Shown here one piece after another: positions 7,977-16,192 of a stretch of DNA of 27,352 nt (positions are counted from its first letter, which is position 1; each line of letters starts with the position of its first letter). Source of the DNA: Schleiferiaceae bacterium (GTDB lineage Bacteria; Bacteroidota; Bacteroidia; Flavobacteriales; Schleiferiaceae). The notes under the pieces were generated by a model. That model was not told the origin of the DNA and made no database searches. It saw nothing but the letters and a program-made list of their open reading frames with translations. The stretch lies in the NCBI GenBank assembly GCA_030829675.1, contig JAURAE010000007.1, forward strand, positions 1 to 27,352, in the 5' to 3' direction. The position numbers and the translations under genes are program-made.

Positions 7977-8006
7977 TCCCGGGCGCTCCGCGCCCGGGAT
8001 TTTTTT
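7977..8006 (+). terminator. Rho-independent terminator after the TonB receptor
   Basis: A perfect 10-bp GC-rich stem (TCCCGGGCGC at 7977-7986, GCGCCCGGGA at 7990-7999) with a 3-nt loop, then seven T's. The T run overlaps the stop codon of the convergent homoserine dehydrogenase gene (8005-8007). Confidence 0.95.
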
Positions 8007-10008
8007 ACCCCAACCTTAGGATATCACTATAGACCCCTCTGGCCGTCACTTCAGCTCCGGCGCCAGCCCCCTGAATGACCATAGGATGATCGCCATAGCC
8101 TTCGGTATAAATCTCAAACAAACTATCAGACCCTTGAATGCCGCCCAGCGGTGAAGCTTTAGGGACTTCTACAAGGGCGACGCTCAACGTGGCTTTGCCC
8201 TCATCACTGATGGCAAGGTCTCCCACATAGCGCAAGACATGGTCCGGTGCTAACTTTTGTTTGAGTGTACCATAGTGTGCATCCAACGTCGGGAAGTGAG
8301 ATTTGAAGGCATCGTACGGCACATCCTCCTGACATTCTGCAGGGATGAGATTTTGAATGCTTACGTCGCTCAGCTCGGCGCGGACATCGACCGTCCTTGC
8401 GAGGATGAGCAGCTTGCGGGCCACATCCATCCCATTGAGGTCCTCGCGTGGATCCGGTTCAGTATATCCGCTGAGTTGCGCTTCATTCAATACAGAAGTA
8501 AAGGCACGGTCCGATTCGCTATAGGTATTAAAAAGGAAACTCATTGAACCGCTAAAGACTCCCTTAATACGGGTGATGCGGTCGCGACTGTGGTGCAGCT
8601 GCAACAAGGTATCTACCAACGGCAGTCCAGCGCCCACATTGGTCTCATACTTGAAGGACTTGCCTTTGCGTTCGAGTAAGATTCGCAGGTCGTCATAGTA
8701 CTGCTGGTCCCGCGCATTGGCCTTTTTATTGGAGGCCACTAAATCGCAACCGCGCTCCACGAAGAGCGGGTAATAATCTGTCAGAGACTGTTCAGCCGTA
8801 TTATCAACGACCACCAGGTTGGACAAGCCACTTTGCGCCAGCACTTCAGCAATGCGCTGTGGATCGTTATCCTCGGTACTTTCTGAAAGCAACGAGCGCC
8901 AATCTTCGGGTAGGCCTTGAGGGGTAAAAATCGATTGTTTTGAATCTGCCACACCGATGAGTCGGATGTCCAGCTTGCGCTTCTCACGGACGTGGGCACT
9001 GCTTTCCAGTACCTGACGGATGAAGGTGCCGCCTACCAATCCTTTCCCAAAACAGAAGACGTTCAATTGTTTTAGCTGACCCAGGAGCTGGCTGTGTACA
9101 AGGTCTAGTGCTTTCTTCTGCGCACCCCCGTTGAGTACCAACGAAATCTGATGACCTTCAACACTATTGGCAATCAAGTGCAGCCAAATGTTGTTGCGAC
9201 GCAATGCATAAATAGCGCGCTCCAACGCATAATTGTGTCGTCCGATAATGTTTAGGATCGTAAGGCCCTCGGTAATGGAAACGGTGGCTTCTTCCTGCGC
9301 AAAGGCTGTCGCTAGGACGGTTTGTGCCCTTGAGGCTTTCTCTTGATCGACGACCAGGCCTAAGCTGCGTTCGGAGGAAGCTTGACTGACTAATCGGACA
9401 TTTATACCCTCTTCCGCCAATACTTTAAAGGCACGCGCATCTACCCCAGCGACCCCTTGAAACGCCACGCCAGTGAGGCTTACTAAGGCTACATTCGCGA
9501 TGTGGCTCAGGGCCTTCACGCCGCGATCGCTGCCGTGCGCATTAATGGTCGTCCCAACATGCTCGTGGGCGTGAAACACACTGCGGATATGTAATTCTGT
9601 TCCGTGCTGTTCTAACAAGGCTAAGGCCTTGCGATCTAGTACGCCGATACCCGCTGCGGCCAATTCCTGTGCTTCTTGGTAATTCATTCGCTCAATGATT
9701 TGAGCGTGCTCCACAATTCGAGGGTCCGCCGTGTAGACTCCCTTCACAAGGGTCCATTGCTCGACGACACTGGCGCCCAATTCTTTTGCCCAAAGGGCCG
9801 CCTTCACCTTGCCCTCACCGCGCTCGTAACTGCGTGCCTCCAGTTCAAAAGGCACGGAAGACAACGCACCGAACAACGCCTCAACATGTGCCTGTGGAAA
9901 GAGGATGAAGGTGTTCTCGCCGTCGCGCTTTTTTAAAAGTTCAACGGTTTGGGCAACGGCCTTTTCATCCGTGAAAATATCATGGGTTAGTTGTACGATT
10001 CTACGCAT
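8005..10008 (-). CDS. ACT-domain homoserine dehydrogenase with degenerate aspartokinase N-terminus
   Basis: 667 residues, against roughly 800-820 for full ThrA/MetL-type fusions. The first 85 residues lack the aspartokinase KFGGSS ATP/Asp site. A relic of the kinase end is recognisable (GVYTADPRIVEHAQ, NYQEAQELAAAGIGVLDRKA, residues 90-128). Two ACT-like regions follow (about 172-240 and 248-312). The homoserine dehydrogenase part is intact: NAD(P) motif FCFGKGLVGG (318-327), ASNKKA (425-430), GAGLPL (459-464) and the signature SGYTEPDPREDLNGMDVARK (513-532). It should reduce aspartate semialdehyde to homoserine in the cytoplasm, while kinase activity must come from another gene. It is the last gene of the riboswitch-led methionine operon and overlaps metX by 8 nt. 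The remaining kinase and ACT parts may bind an effector amino acid. Confidence 0.88.
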   Translation of the reverse strand: MRRIVQLTHDIFTDEKAVAQTVELLKKRDGENTFILFPQAHVEALFGALSSVPFELEARSYERGEGKVKAALWAKELGASVVEQWTLVKGVYTADPRIVEHAQIIERMNYQEAQELAAAGIGVLDRKALALLEQHGTELHIRSVFHAHEHVGTTINAHGSDRGVKALSHIANVALVSLTGVAFQGVAGVDARAFKVLAEEGINVRLVSQASSERSLGLVVDQEKASRAQTVLATAFAQEEATVSITEGLTILNIIGRHNYALERAIYALRRNNIWLHLIANSVEGHQISLVLNGGAQKKALDLVHSQLLGQLKQLNVFCFGKGLVGGTFIRQVLESSAHVREKRKLDIRLIGVADSKQSIFTPQGLPEDWRSLLSESTEDNDPQRIAEVLAQSGLSNLVVVDNTAEQSLTDYYPLFVERGCDLVASNKKANARDQQYYDDLRILLERKGKSFKYETNVGAGLPLVDTLLQLHHSRDRITRIKGVFSGSMSFLFNTYSESDRAFTSVLNEAQLSGYTEPDPREDLNGMDVARKLLILARTVDVRAELSDVSIQNLIPAECQEDVPYDAFKSHFPTLDAHYGTLKQKLAPDHVLRYVGDLAISDEGKATLSVALVEVPKASPLGGIQGSDSLFEIYTEGYGDHPMVIQGAGAGAEVTARGVYSDILRLG

Positions 10009-10978
10009 GGTAAAATTCTAATATTTCTTTTGTAATCTGTTTATATTCAAGCAAAAAGCCATCGTGACCGAAAGCGCTTTGGAGCACCTTTAAACGGCCT
10101 TTAGGCAAGGCGTCTATTAAGGATTGTTGCACGGTAATTGGGATCAAAACATCGCTATCAAAACCCAGCACTAAGGTGTTGATCTGCAGGCTTGCCAAAG
10201 CGCGCTGAGTACCGCCTCGACCCCGACCAATGTGATGAGTATCGAGCTGTTGTGTTAACCTGTAATACGACGGCGCATCGAATCGGCGCACTAATTTCTC
10301 CCCCTGGTAACGGATATAAGAAGGTGCACGATATTGGTCCAATTCCTCCAAGGAGTCCTGCTGCGCAGTATTGAATTGGGCCGTTGTTCTATAATTCAAC
10401 ATCCCTATGCCGCGCGCCGCTTGCAAACCCTTCGAACCGTCCCCAGTCCAAAGCGTAGCATCGGCCTCCATCGCCAATCGCTGGGCCTCGTGAATGGCTT
10501 TGTTCCATGGCATCTCCTCTGCACCTGTGGCCAACAAAATCATATGGTCCACCGATCCTTCAAAGCCCACGGCGAATTCCAAGGCCTGGTACCCTCCAAA
10601 ACTCCCGCCAATGAGCGTGTGGATGTGGTTCAGGCCGAGGTGTTGCGCCAATAATAATTGGGCACTTACCGTATCTCGCACCGTCAAAATGGGGAAATCT
10701 TGCCCCCCTAAAGCGTGGTTTCCCGGACTGCTCGAACCGTAGGGCGATCCCAATACATTCGCACATACTACAGCATATCCCTCGCCGTACAACCCTTTTG
10801 GGCCGAACAAACCAGGCCACCACTCCGTCGGATCGTCATTGGCCGTCAAAGCATGAAACACCCACACCACAGGCTCTTTGAATAGGTCTCCCTTGATTCG
10901 GTAATGAAGCACCACATCATTTAGGTTGCCGCCACGCTCAAGAGAAAGTGTAGGAATATCTAACTGGTGTGCTTTCAT
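10001..10978 (-). CDS. metX: Homoserine O-acyltransferase, MetX family (probable acetyltransferase)
   Basis: An alpha/beta-hydrolase-fold enzyme of 325 residues that acylates homoserine from an acyl-CoA, the activating step before sulfide incorporation. A GTG two codons upstream (10984) is possible, but the ATG at 10978 overlaps the metZ stop as ATGA, the usual coupled arrangement, so I chose it. Motifs (numbered from this ATG): oxyanion-side FHALTAND (41-48), nucleophile elbow GGSFGG (Ser126), acid Asp in DSDVLIP (about 276) and catalytic His in FGHDGF (His305). Family members use acetyl- or succinyl-CoA; I cannot decide firmly, though most are acetyltransferases. Placed between metZ and homoserine dehydrogenase, it links the product of the last gene to the substrate of MetZ. 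Confidence 0.9.
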   Translation of the reverse strand: MKAHQLDIPTLSLERGGNLNDVVLHYRIKGDLFKEPVVWVFHALTANDDPTEWWPGLFGPKGLYGEGYAVVCANVLGSPYGSSSPGNHALGGQDFPILTVRDTVSAQLLLAQHLGLNHIHTLIGGSFGGYQALEFAVGFEGSVDHMILLATGAEEMPWNKAIHEAQRLAMEADATLWTGDGSKGLQAARGIGMLNYRTTAQFNTAQQDSLEELDQYRAPSYIRYQGEKLVRRFDAPSYYRLTQQLDTHHIGRGRGGTQRALASLQINTLVLGFDSDVLIPITVQQSLIDALPKGRLKVLQSAFGHDGFLLEYKQITKEILEFYHA

Positions 10979-12141
10979 CGACACGCTTGGTTAAAATCTT
11001 CAATCAAATCCGCAACGGTTTCCAAACCGATACTAAATCGAAGCAGTCCGTCTGTAATCCCTACCGCCTCACGCACGTCCTTCGCCGTCTTAGAATGGGT
11101 AGTAGACGCAGGATGCGTGGCAATACTTCGAGCATCGCCCAAATTCGCGGTCAAGGAGAATATCTTCAATCCGTTTAAAATGGTTCGTCCGCGCTCGGTG
11201 CCCCCTTTGTCCACCACACTCACCATCCCGCCACCGGCGTCCATCTGCGCTTGTGCAAGGGCGTATTGAGGATGTGATGGCAATCCAGGATAGATCACGC
11301 GCTCCACATCTGGATGTGTTTCTAATGCCTGCGCAAAGGCCAAGGCATTGCTGCAATGACGGTCCATACGAACCGCCAAGGTTTCTAAGCTCTTACTCAA
11401 CACCCATGCGTTGAACGGCGACATGGACGGTCCTGTACGACGAATAAAACCATAACAAGCATCGACATATTGTGCCTTGCCTACAATGGCCCCACCCAGC
11501 ACTCGGCCCTGACCGTCGATCCACTTTGTCGCGCTGTGAATGATCAGATCCGCTCCAAACTCGCTAGGTCGTTGCAAATAAGGTGTGGCGAAGCAATTGT
11601 CCACTGTGTAAATGAGGTTGTGCTTTTGACATAATTGGCCAATAAAGGCTAAGTCAATGAGGTCAAGCGTAGGGTTTGTGGGAGTTTCAAAGAATACTAG
11701 CTTTGAATTTGGCTGCACTGCCGCCTCCCATTCCGCGGGGTTCCTAGCATCCACGAAGGTGCAGGTGATGCCCCATTTCGGAAGGATTTCATTCAAGATA
11801 TAGGTGCTGTTCCCAAAAATGGCACGAGCGGCAATGATGTGATCTCCTGCTTGCAGCAAGGCCGCAAAGGTGGTGAACACCGCATTCATCCCAGAAGCCG
11901 TGGCCACTCCGGCCTCAGCACCTTCTAAGGTGGCTAGCTTTCGTGCAAACTCATCGGTGTTGGGATTAGAAAATCTACTGTAGAGATTGCCCTGCTGCTC
12001 CCCTGCGAAAAGGGCCGCTCCCATTTCAGCATCGTCAAAGGTGAAGCTCGAGGTTAAGAACAACGGTGCACTGTGTTCGCGGTGCTGGCTCTGCTCGATC
12101 TGGGTTCTTATGGCCCTGGTTTCAAATCCTTTCCCTTCCAT
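10975..12141 (-). CDS. metZ: O-succinyl/O-acetylhomoserine sulfhydrylase, PLP-dependent (MetZ-type)
   Basis: 388 residues of the Cys/Met-metabolism PLP family, normal full length. It shows YSRFSNPN (54-61, phosphate/cofactor contact), ATASGMNAVF (80-89), the cofactor-ring Asp in YTVDNCFATP (D181) and the PLP lysine in HSATKWIDGQGR (K206), followed by the family's GGAIVG stretch. Such enzymes join acyl-homoserine and sulfide to give homocysteine in the cytoplasm. MetZ-type is preferred over cystathionine gamma-synthase or lyase because the operon has MetX and no lyase partner, but the family is hard to split from sequence alone. The start codon overlaps the osmC stop by 1 nt (TAATG), and the stop overlaps the metX start. 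Expression should follow the SAM-I riboswitch upstream of osmC. Confidence 0.88.
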   Translation of the reverse strand: MEGKGFETRAIRTQIEQSQHREHSAPLFLTSSFTFDDAEMGAALFAGEQQGNLYSRFSNPNTDEFARKLATLEGAEAGVATASGMNAVFTTFAALLQAGDHIIAARAIFGNSTYILNEILPKWGITCTFVDARNPAEWEAAVQPNSKLVFFETPTNPTLDLIDLAFIGQLCQKHNLIYTVDNCFATPYLQRPSEFGADLIIHSATKWIDGQGRVLGGAIVGKAQYVDACYGFIRRTGPSMSPFNAWVLSKSLETLAVRMDRHCSNALAFAQALETHPDVERVIYPGLPSHPQYALAQAQMDAGGGMVSVVDKGGTERGRTILNGLKIFSLTANLGDARSIATHPASTTHSKTAKDVREAVGITDGLLRFSIGLETVADLIEDFNQACR

Positions 12142-12548
12142 TAGGCACGTTTTAAAATGAGTTCTACCGGGCCTGAGGCTTCAAGTACAGCGTAGGCGCT
12201 GCAATATTTTTCTCGAGTCAACTGGGCCGCTCGTTCTAAGACCTTGTCAGAAGCATCAGTATCCACCGTGATGGTCATTTCAATCTTAGAGAAAATCTTG
12301 GGCAAGGTTTCGCGTCGCGAAGCAGTGACCTCAGCCTTGTAATCACGGATGGCATGCTTGCCCTTCTTTAAGATGTGTACGATATCAATAGCGCTACAAC
12401 CGGCTAATGAGATTAACATCAGCTGCATAGGGCGAAATCCTTGATCGTGACCACCGAACTCTTCGGCAGTATCTAAAATCATTTCATGCTGGCCTGCGGT
12501 GGCTTTAAAGCCGAAGGCGTCGTCAATTCGTTCCAAAGAAATTTTCAT
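12141..12548 (-). CDS. OsmC-family protein, first gene of the methionine operon
   Basis: 135 residues of the OsmC/Ohr fold. The two conserved cysteines of the family are present: Cys51 in SLAGCSAIDI and Cys116 in REKYCSAYAVLE; the central RPMQLMLISLAG helix is typical. OsmC/Ohr proteins reduce organic hydroperoxides through a thiol pair, but this YhfA-like shape (short, Cys in AGCSAID) is less well understood. Its place is telling: it is the first gene after a SAM-I riboswitch and overlaps metZ by 1 nt, so it is made together with the sulfhydrylation enzymes. A role in protecting sulfur intermediates or handling per- or polysulfide is inference. The start ATG lies directly after a small hairpin that may be part of the riboswitch output. 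Confidence 0.85.
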   Translation of the reverse strand: MKISLERIDDAFGFKATAGQHEMILDTAEEFGGHDQGFRPMQLMLISLAGCSAIDIVHILKKGKHAIRDYKAEVTASRRETLPKIFSKIEMTITVDTDASDKVLERAAQLTREKYCSAYAVLEASGPVELILKRA

Positions 12549-12571
12549 ACTTCATCAATTTTAGTTGAAGT
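12549..12571 (-). promoter_or_regulatory. Hairpin abutting the osmC start codon (possible expression platform)
   Basis: ACTTCA and TGAAGT (12566-12571 and 12549-12554, read on the minus strand) form a 6-bp inverted repeat with an A/T-rich 11-nt loop. The last base touches the ATG at 12548. Between it and the aptamer lies a T-rich tract (12582-12600). It could control ribosome access; this is inference. Confidence 0.4.
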
Positions 12572-12605
12572 ACCAGAACGACAGAAAGAAAAACAGAATA
12601 CTGAG

Positions 12606-12714
12606 TTTCGTATCTACCTCCGCAATGTGCGAAGAGGAATTAGCACCTTCTTGGACGACCAAGGGTTGCTAAGGTTTCATCGGGCCTTTCCCTCCACCTT
12701 TCTGGATACCTCAA
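12606..12714 (-). promoter_or_regulatory. SAM-I (S-box) riboswitch upstream of osmC-metZ-metX-hom
   Basis: Read on the minus strand, the region carries the S-box landmarks in order: P1 strand GTATC (12705-12709), AGAAAGGTGGAGGG, GGCCCGATGAAACC, AGCAACC, a P3 arm pair CCTTGG/CCAAG, AAGGTGCTAATTCC, a P4 hairpin of CCTC/GAGG plus CGC/GCG, and the closing strand GATAC (12610-12614). These are the conserved SAM-binding and kink-turn parts of SAM-I aptamers. With enough SAM the RNA should lower expression of the methionine genes. A near-consensus -7 element (TTAATTTG, minus, 12731-12738) lies just upstream of the aptamer. Confidence 0.95.
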
Positions 12715-12759
12715 ATGTCAAAGGACGCCACAAATTAAAGGACTATTTTTCAGATGCCC

Positions 12760-13365
12760 TTATTCCTTTGGCGAAATTTTATAAAAAAGGCCAAGGCCTG
12801 TTACCAGTGGGTTGTAGCTCACCCTCACGGCCCAGTGCTCCGAGAGATACACATCTGCCGTGGCATTCGCACCGAGCAGCGTTCCTCCCCCTTCGCCTTC
12901 CAAAGGTTCCAAGGTTGGGTTGAGTAAATCATTGACGTCGTGATAGCCACTAAGCAATCCTCCTTGAAGGCCTACACTTATTCTTTCATGGGGATGAAAT
13001 CTGAAATCTAATCCGGCCATAAAGGCAATCTGGCGCCAAGAATTCCACATAACGCTCTGAATGATATCCAACTCCCATTGCTCGTTCTTCGATACCGACA
13101 AGGGGATACGAGTCGTAAAGAGCGGCAAATCGTGGTTAAACCCATAGAACCAGCTGGTATCGCGAAAGGTAAAGGCGTAGGTACTCTGGCCGGGAAGGTT
13201 CGCCGGATCTGTCCATGTACCGTCCACCAAAATCCAATCCTGTTGGGTAACCCCTAAATCTTTATGAAAAGCCCTAAGATACCCGAGCTCTATAGACCAT
13301 TGCTGTTGGGCATGGGCATTCCCACCCAAGAGTAAGAAGGCCCATACCACAATGCAATGTTTCAT
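12760..13365 (-). CDS. Small predicted outer-membrane beta-barrel protein
   Basis: 201 residues with a clear Sec signal peptide (MKHCIVVWAFLLLGGNAHAQ). The mature part alternates polar and hydrophobic residues with many aromatic and Gly residues (FRDTSWFYGFNHDLPLF, IAFMAGLDFRFHPHERISVGLQGGLLSG, WAVRVSYNPL), as expected of an 8- to 10-strand barrel. I recognise no named family. It starts 1 nt after the stop of the SulP transporter gene, so the two are surely co-transcribed. The product may be an outer-membrane channel or a structural barrel that accompanies the transporter, but this rests on context only. The start ATG immediately precedes the signal peptide. The gene ends about 45 nt before the SAM-I aptamer, whose promoter probably overlaps its 3' end. 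Confidence 0.7.
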   Translation of the reverse strand: MKHCIVVWAFLLLGGNAHAQQQWSIELGYLRAFHKDLGVTQQDWILVDGTWTDPANLPGQSTYAFTFRDTSWFYGFNHDLPLFTTRIPLSVSKNEQWELDIIQSVMWNSWRQIAFMAGLDFRFHPHERISVGLQGGLLSGYHDVNDLLNPTLEPLEGEGGGTLLGANATADVYLSEHWAVRVSYNPLVTGLGLFYKISPKE

Positions 13366-13366
13366 A

Positions 13367-14995
13367 TTATTTTCCTTGGAAGAGCTTTTTCACCCCGGTT
13401 AATTTAACCTTGGGCTTGTTCAGCACGTGCTCGTCGAAATCTTCCACGGGAGTTTCTGAGACGGTTGCATCAAAGCCTAAACACTGCACTGAAATATCTC
13501 GAGTGGCAGCATTCACCTGGAACTCCTCCACGATCTCCACCACATCGGGATGGATGCGCAATGAGTTACGCGCATCAAGCACTACACTGGCGCCGTCTGG
13601 AAGTGTGTTCAAGGTGCGCTGAATACTCGCCTTGTTCAAGAAGCTCACACTTTCACTAAACTCAATTCGTATGGGCTCACCCGCTTTGTAATTCGCAATG
13701 TCAAACTTGTACGGTAGTTTGAAGTTGTCCCAAAGGATATATACGACAGCTACTACCAATCCCAAAGCGATACCGGTCAAAAGGTCGGTAAGTACAATAC
13801 CTACCACAGTTACAGTAAACGGAATAAACTCACTCTGCCCTTTCTTCCACATGGCGATAAATAAGGCCGGCTTGGCCAGCTTCCATCCGACAATCAAGAG
13901 AATGGCTGCAAGAGCGGCCAACGGAATCATGTTCAACACCTTTGGAATGGCATAGGCGCAGATCAACAATAAGGCACCGTGGATAAAGGCAGAAGCCTTC
14001 GTGCGACCACCGCTCTGAATATTTGCAGAAGAACGAACAATCACTTGAGTAATAGGCAATCCACCAATAAAACCACTGACAACATTACCAAAGCCTTGTG
14101 CCCAAAGCTCTTTGTTGGTAGGGGTTACACGTTTAAATGGGTCCAATTTATCCGTCGCTTCCACACACAGCAGTGTTTCCAGCGAAGCCACCACCGCCAT
14201 GGTAATACCGATGGTGTAGATGGCTGGATTCGCAAAAGCGGTCATATCTGGAGTAGTGAATTGGCCCATGAAGCCGCTTAATCCCTCCGTTACGGGAATG
14301 GCCACCATGTGATCCGCAGACAACATCCATCCTTCAATGGTGGCAGTGTTCATCGCAATTAATATCCCCATGACTACCGTAACCAATGGTCCTTGAATGA
14401 TCGTCGTAAAGCTCAATTTCTTCATGAAGGGACGCTCCCATAAAATCAAAATGGCCAAGCCTAGGGCTGCAATAAGCGTCGCCGTAGGGTTCAATGCTTC
14501 CAGCATCCATTTCAACTCAGAGAACGTGTTATGACCGTCGGGCTGAACGAAATGAAGATCTCCTTCTGGATCGGCATCATAGCCGACCGCGTGTGGAATC
14601 TGCTTAAGGAAAATGATGATACCGATACCCGATAGCATTCCTTTAATGACTGAGGACGGGAAGTAATAGCCAATGACCCCGGCACGCAATGCGCCCAAAA
14701 TCATCTGTACAATCCCGGCTACAACCACTGCCGCCAAGAAGGTAGGATAAGCACCTAGTTCTTCAATGGCACCATATACGATGACCGCCAAACCGGCAGC
14801 CGGTCCACTCACACCCAGTGGGCTACCACTGAGCGGTGCAACAATTAATCCACCGACAATACCGGCGATAAGTCCTGAAAATAACGGTGCGCCAGAGGCT
14901 AATGCAATTCCTAAACAGAGAGGCAGGGCGACTAAGAATACCACGACGGCGCTGGGCACGTCGTATTTGAAGTTGCGAAGTGGGCTGTAGTCCAT
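13367..14995 (-). CDS. SulP-family anion transporter with short STAS domain
   Basis: 542 residues. About 420 residues of closely packed hydrophobic helices are followed by a cytoplasmic STAS-like domain (about 440-515: IRIEFSESVSFLNKASIQ, ASVVLDARNS). SulP markers are PLCLGIALASGAPLFSGL (25-42), SGPAAGL (63-69), SLETLLCVEATDKLDPFKR (271-289) and GGLPITQVIVRSSANIQSGG (311-330). These inner-membrane proteins move sulfate, bicarbonate or related anions with sodium or protons. No carbonic anhydrase or sulfate-assimilation gene is adjacent, so the substrate is undecided; bicarbonate is common for marine relatives, sulfate would suit the methionine operon next door. The barrel gene follows after 1 nt. 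Promoter elements must lie in 14996-15099, shared with a divergent hydrolase gene. Confidence 0.9.
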   Translation of the reverse strand: MDYSPLRNFKYDVPSAVVVFLVALPLCLGIALASGAPLFSGLIAGIVGGLIVAPLSGSPLGVSGPAAGLAVIVYGAIEELGAYPTFLAAVVVAGIVQMILGALRAGVIGYYFPSSVIKGMLSGIGIIIFLKQIPHAVGYDADPEGDLHFVQPDGHNTFSELKWMLEALNPTATLIAALGLAILILWERPFMKKLSFTTIIQGPLVTVVMGILIAMNTATIEGWMLSADHMVAIPVTEGLSGFMGQFTTPDMTAFANPAIYTIGITMAVVASLETLLCVEATDKLDPFKRVTPTNKELWAQGFGNVVSGFIGGLPITQVIVRSSANIQSGGRTKASAFIHGALLLICAYAIPKVLNMIPLAALAAILLIVGWKLAKPALFIAMWKKGQSEFIPFTVTVVGIVLTDLLTGIALGLVVAVVYILWDNFKLPYKFDIANYKAGEPIRIEFSESVSFLNKASIQRTLNTLPDGASVVLDARNSLRIHPDVVEIVEEFQVNAATRDISVQCLGFDATVSETPVEDFDEHVLNKPKVKLTGVKKLFQGK

Positions 14996-15099
14996 AGTTT
15001 TTTTGATGTAGTGTAGTTACCCACAATCTAATGGATAACTCTTAGCGACGCAACCTTTTTAGGGTCCAATTTGTTAATGAGTTTTCCTTTATTTGTACC

Positions 15100-15888
15100 A
15101 TGCTCAGCTACAGCACACATATGACTCACCCCGACCTTCCTTGGGTTACCTTCGTTCACGGGGCGGGAGGATCTAGCACCATCTGGTATAAGCAATTACG
15201 TGCTTTCCGTAAAAGTTTCAATGTGCTACTAGTCGATTTACGCGGCCATGGCAAAAGCAAGGCACCGTTTTACGAGAAGTTGAAAAATTACAATTTCTCC
15301 ACTATCGGAGACGAGGTACTGGAAGTCTTGGACCACCTTAAGATCCAACGCACCCATTGGGTAGGCATCTCGTTAGGTACTATTATCATCCGCGAAATTA
15401 CTGAGCGCTACCCCCACCGCACCTTGAGCATGATCATGGGCGGCGCAGTCATGAAGCTCAACAAGCGGGGACAAGTATTAATGCGCACAGGCGCAGCCCT
15501 AAAAAGTGTGTTGCCCTATATGGTTTTATACCGATTTTTTGCTTGGGTCATCATGCCAAAAAAAACCCATCGAGAGGCTAGGAACCTGTTCATCCTTGAA
15601 GCAAGAAAGCTCTACCAAAGAGAATTTAAGCGTTGGTTTACCTTGGTCGCAGAAGTAAATCCGCTACTCAAGTACTTCAGATTTAACGACAGTAAAGTCC
15701 CTACACTCTATATCATGGGCAGTGAGGACCACATGTTCCTACCTAGCATTAGAAAAATTGTTGCCTTTCACCAGAGCGCTCTACTGCACGTCATCGAAAA
15801 TTGCGGACACGTCGTGAACGTTGAACAACCTGAGGTGTTCAACGAAGAGGCCATAAAGTTTTTGAAACAGCACTCTAACAATGCTTAA
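15100..15888 (+). CDS. Alpha/beta-fold hydrolase
   Basis: 262 residues with the complete serine hydrolase triad: oxyanion loop HGAGG (20-24), nucleophile elbow GISLG (Ser91), acid GSEDH (Asp210) and base NCGHVV (His237). LVDLRGHGKS (45-53) is the standard strand-and-loop of this fold. There is no signal peptide, so it is cytoplasmic. The substrate is unknown; esters, thioesters or lipid-like compounds are all possible. I kept the ATG at 15100 because MLSY-type starts directly before the first strand are common in related proteins; an ATG at 15121 is the alternative. A near-consensus -7 element (TTTATTTG, 15088-15095) ends only 4 nt before the ATG, hinting at a very short or absent leader. It overlaps the DUF3817 gene by 8 nt. 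Confidence 0.82.
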   Translation: MLSYSTHMTHPDLPWVTFVHGAGGSSTIWYKQLRAFRKSFNVLLVDLRGHGKSKAPFYEKLKNYNFSTIGDEVLEVLDHLKIQRTHWVGISLGTIIIREITERYPHRTLSMIMGGAVMKLNKRGQVLMRTGAALKSVLPYMVLYRFFAWVIMPKKTHREARNLFILEARKLYQREFKRWFTLVAEVNPLLKYFRFNDSKVPTLYIMGSEDHMFLPSIRKIVAFHQSALLHVIENCGHVVNVEQPEVFNEEAIKFLKQHSNNA

Positions 15889-16192
15889 GACCCCCTATTC
15901 CAGATTTAAATGGGTGGCTTTCTTCGAAGGCAGCTCATTCCTCGTACTCCTTTTCATTTCCATGCCGTTGAAATACTTGGCGGACATGCCTACGCCGAAC
16001 AAGGTGTTTGGAATGTTGCACGGAGTACTCACCGTACTCTATCTCTTCGCGCTCATCGAATTCAAGCTGAACTATAAGGTGAGTTGGAAGGAGTTTTTCA
16101 TCTTCCTCGCTGCGTCATTGCTACCCTTTGGCACATTCTACGCGGAAAAGCGTTGGTTGCGCCCCATTGGTGCTGCGCATGGCGAAGCTTAA
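15881..16192 (+). CDS. DUF3817 family membrane protein
   Basis: 103 residues with three hydrophobic segments. The family pattern is clear: FKWVAFFEGSSFLVLLF (9-25), MPLKYLADMP (28-37), FGMLHGVLTVLYLFAL (43-58), and a last helix before a basic AEKRW end. It is an inner-membrane protein of unknown function. It overlaps the hydrolase gene by 8 nt and is therefore translated from the same transcript. Its stop codon overlaps that of the next, opposite-strand gene (bases 16189-16192 read TTAA and serve both). Confidence 0.82.
   Translation: MLKTPYSRFKWVAFFEGSSFLVLLFISMPLKYLADMPTPNKVFGMLHGVLTVLYLFALIEFKLNYKVSWKEFFIFLAASLLPFGTFYAEKRWLRPIGAAHGEA

Noticed and set aside
12486..12923. 145-codon plus-strand frame between osmC and the barrel gene
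   Set aside because: It runs antisense through the SAM-I aptamer and both flanking genes; its open length is chance.
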